From contig VWZL01000431.1 in assembly GCA_013396915.1 (NCBI GenBank), forward strand, positions 1 to 64,000: a stretch of DNA of 64,000 nucleotides, in the 5' to 3' direction. The notes beneath the pieces were generated by a model, which was given only the letters and a program-made list of their open reading frames with translations, did no database searches and was not told the origin of the DNA. This stretch comes from Stercorarius parasiticus. Lineage: Eukaryota; Chordata; Aves; Charadriiformes; Stercorariidae. The position numbers and the translations under genes are program-made. Positions 62,990-64,000 of this stretch are shown one piece after another (position 1 is the stretch's first letter; each line of letters begins with the position of its first letter).

Positions 62990-63311
62990 TTGAGCGAGCC
63001 TGTCCTTGCTGTGATCTCCAGAGACGTGGCCGCTCCCCGGTTTTCCTCTTCTAATATCCCGCCACATTTCACACCATGCCCCGGCTGTAATCTCTTGCTT
63101 TTCTCGGTGCCTGGACGCCCGCTGCCTTCCAGAACCGTTTGGCAGCCCTGGCTCCGCTCAGGCTCTCTCTGGCAGCTCCCTTCTATTCCCAAAAAGCCAG
63201 TCCGCCTCCTCCTCGCCGAGGGCCCGCAGGTACCCGGGGCCCGGCAGATGGAGCCGGGGGGTGCCGCAGCCAGTGAGGACCCAAAGCGAAACCACGGAGC
63301 CAGCTCGGACG
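62990..63311. promoter_or_regulatory. Edge of a probable CpG island, truncated by the gap
   Basis: GC content and CpG frequency rise abruptly here compared with the AT-rich window, with roughly two dozen CpGs in about 310 bases, increasing towards the gap at 63312. CpG islands usually mark promoters. GC-rich promoters in birds are often lost in assemblies, which suits a gap starting exactly here. Direction of transcription is not determined. Confidence 0.5.
63248..63311 (+). CDS. Possible start of a coding first exon, cut by gap
   Basis: ATG at 63248 opens a frame of 21 codons (MEPGGAAASEDPKRNHGASS and one more residue, Asp) that is still open at the last known base. The frame is also open upstream, back to a stop at 62882-62884. 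The +4 base is G but position -3 is C, so the Kozak context is only moderate. A Met-Glu-Pro-Gly-Gly-Ala opening is common for proteins starting in CpG islands. I do not recognise the protein. It may equally be 5' UTR or chance in GC-rich DNA. Confidence 0.2.
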
Positions 63312-64000
63312 NNNNNNNNNNNNNNNNNNNNNNNNNNNNNNNNNNNNNNNNNNNNNNNNNNNNNNNNNNNNNNNNNNNNNNNNNNNNNNNNNNNNNNNNN
63401 NNNNNNNNNNNNNNNNNNNNNNNNNNNNNNNNNNNNNNNNNNNNNNNNNNNNNNNNNNNNNNNNNNNNNNNNNNNNNNNNNNNNNNNNNNNNNNNNNNNN
63501 NNNNNNNNNNNNNNNNNNNNNNNNNNNNNNNNNNNNNNNNNNNNNNNNNNNNNNNNNNNNNNNNNNNNNNNNNNNNNNNNNNNNNNNNNNNNNNNNNNNN
63601 NNNNNNNNNNNNNNNNNNNNNNNNNNNNNNNNNNNNNNNNNNNNNNNNNNNNNNNNNNNNNNNNNNNNNNNNNNNNNNNNNNNNNNNNNNNNNNNNNNNN
63701 NNNNNNNNNNNNNNNNNNNNNNNNNNNNNNNNNNNNNNNNNNNNNNNNNNNNNNNNNNNNNNNNNNNNNNNNNNNNNNNNNNNNNNNNNNNNNNNNNNNN
63801 NNNNNNNNNNNNNNNNNNNNNNNNNNNNNNNNNNNNNNNNNNNNNNNNNNNNNNNNNNNNNNNNNNNNNNNNNNNNNNNNNNNNNNNNNNNNNNNNNNNN
63901 NNNNNNNNNNNNNNNNNNNNNNNNNNNNNNNNNNNNNNNNNNNNNNNNNNNNNNNNNNNNNNNNNNNNNNNNNNNNNNNNNNNNNNNNNNNNNNNNNNNN
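63312..64000. other. Assembly gap (689 N) to the window end
   Basis: Run of N reaching the last base. Nothing can be annotated. Confidence 0.99.

Overview
The window looks like vertebrate, most likely bird (or another sauropsid), non-coding DNA. The only interspersed repeats I can recognise are CR1/L3-type LINE fragments, on both strands and mostly old and degraded. There are no Alu, L1 or other mammalian repeats, repeat density is low, and there are no bacterial features (no operons, no ribosome binding sites, no long dense ORFs). I find no complete, recognisable protein-coding gene, no tRNA or rRNA, and no CRISPR array. Most of the window is probably intergenic or deep intronic.

Layout. 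1-450: a (GGGA)n tract and a GC-rich, CpG-containing patch with an open frame on the minus strand behind a good splice acceptor. 450-9740: AT-rich non-coding DNA; its last 2 kb resembles the 3' UTR of a minus-strand transcript. 9741-9944: the most protein-like short open frame, a candidate terminal coding exon on the minus strand, product unrecognised. 11.4-12.5 kb: two CR1 fragments, tail to tail. 12.5-27 kb: non-coding, with pyrimidine-rich tracts, a candidate conserved element at 20.7-21.3 kb, the longest open frame of the window (21407-22045), and weak terminal-exon-like signals near 16.1 and 25.1 kb. 27.0-27.9 kb: an old CR1 on the minus strand. 29.2-29.5 kb: a homeodomain/bZIP-type motif cluster beside an open frame. 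35.2 kb: a CR1 fragment. 36.0 kb: an alternating purine-pyrimidine tract.

38.5-41.8 kb is almost certainly an assembly problem. 38477-39802 recurs nearly identically at 40393-41718, and a partial third copy lies at 39804-40074. The copies are separated by a single N (39803) and a 318-base gap. Removing 1,916 bases restores a simple colinear sequence. 44.8-46.6 kb: the largest CR1/L3 copy (minus strand). 46.6-62 kb: non-coding, with a CR1 tail near 58.8 kb and another candidate conserved element at 59.6-60.3 kb. 62.99-63.31 kb: GC and CpG content rise sharply, an ATG-initiated frame opens at 63248, and it runs into a gap (63312-64000). This is the best hint of a promoter or first exon.

I did not find a convincing new biological system. 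The leads most worth checking are the minus-strand candidate exons near the left end, the CpG-rich edge cut by the right-hand gap, and the two motif-dense candidate conserved elements. Family assignments are from memory of CR1/L3 consensus sequences, not from a database search.
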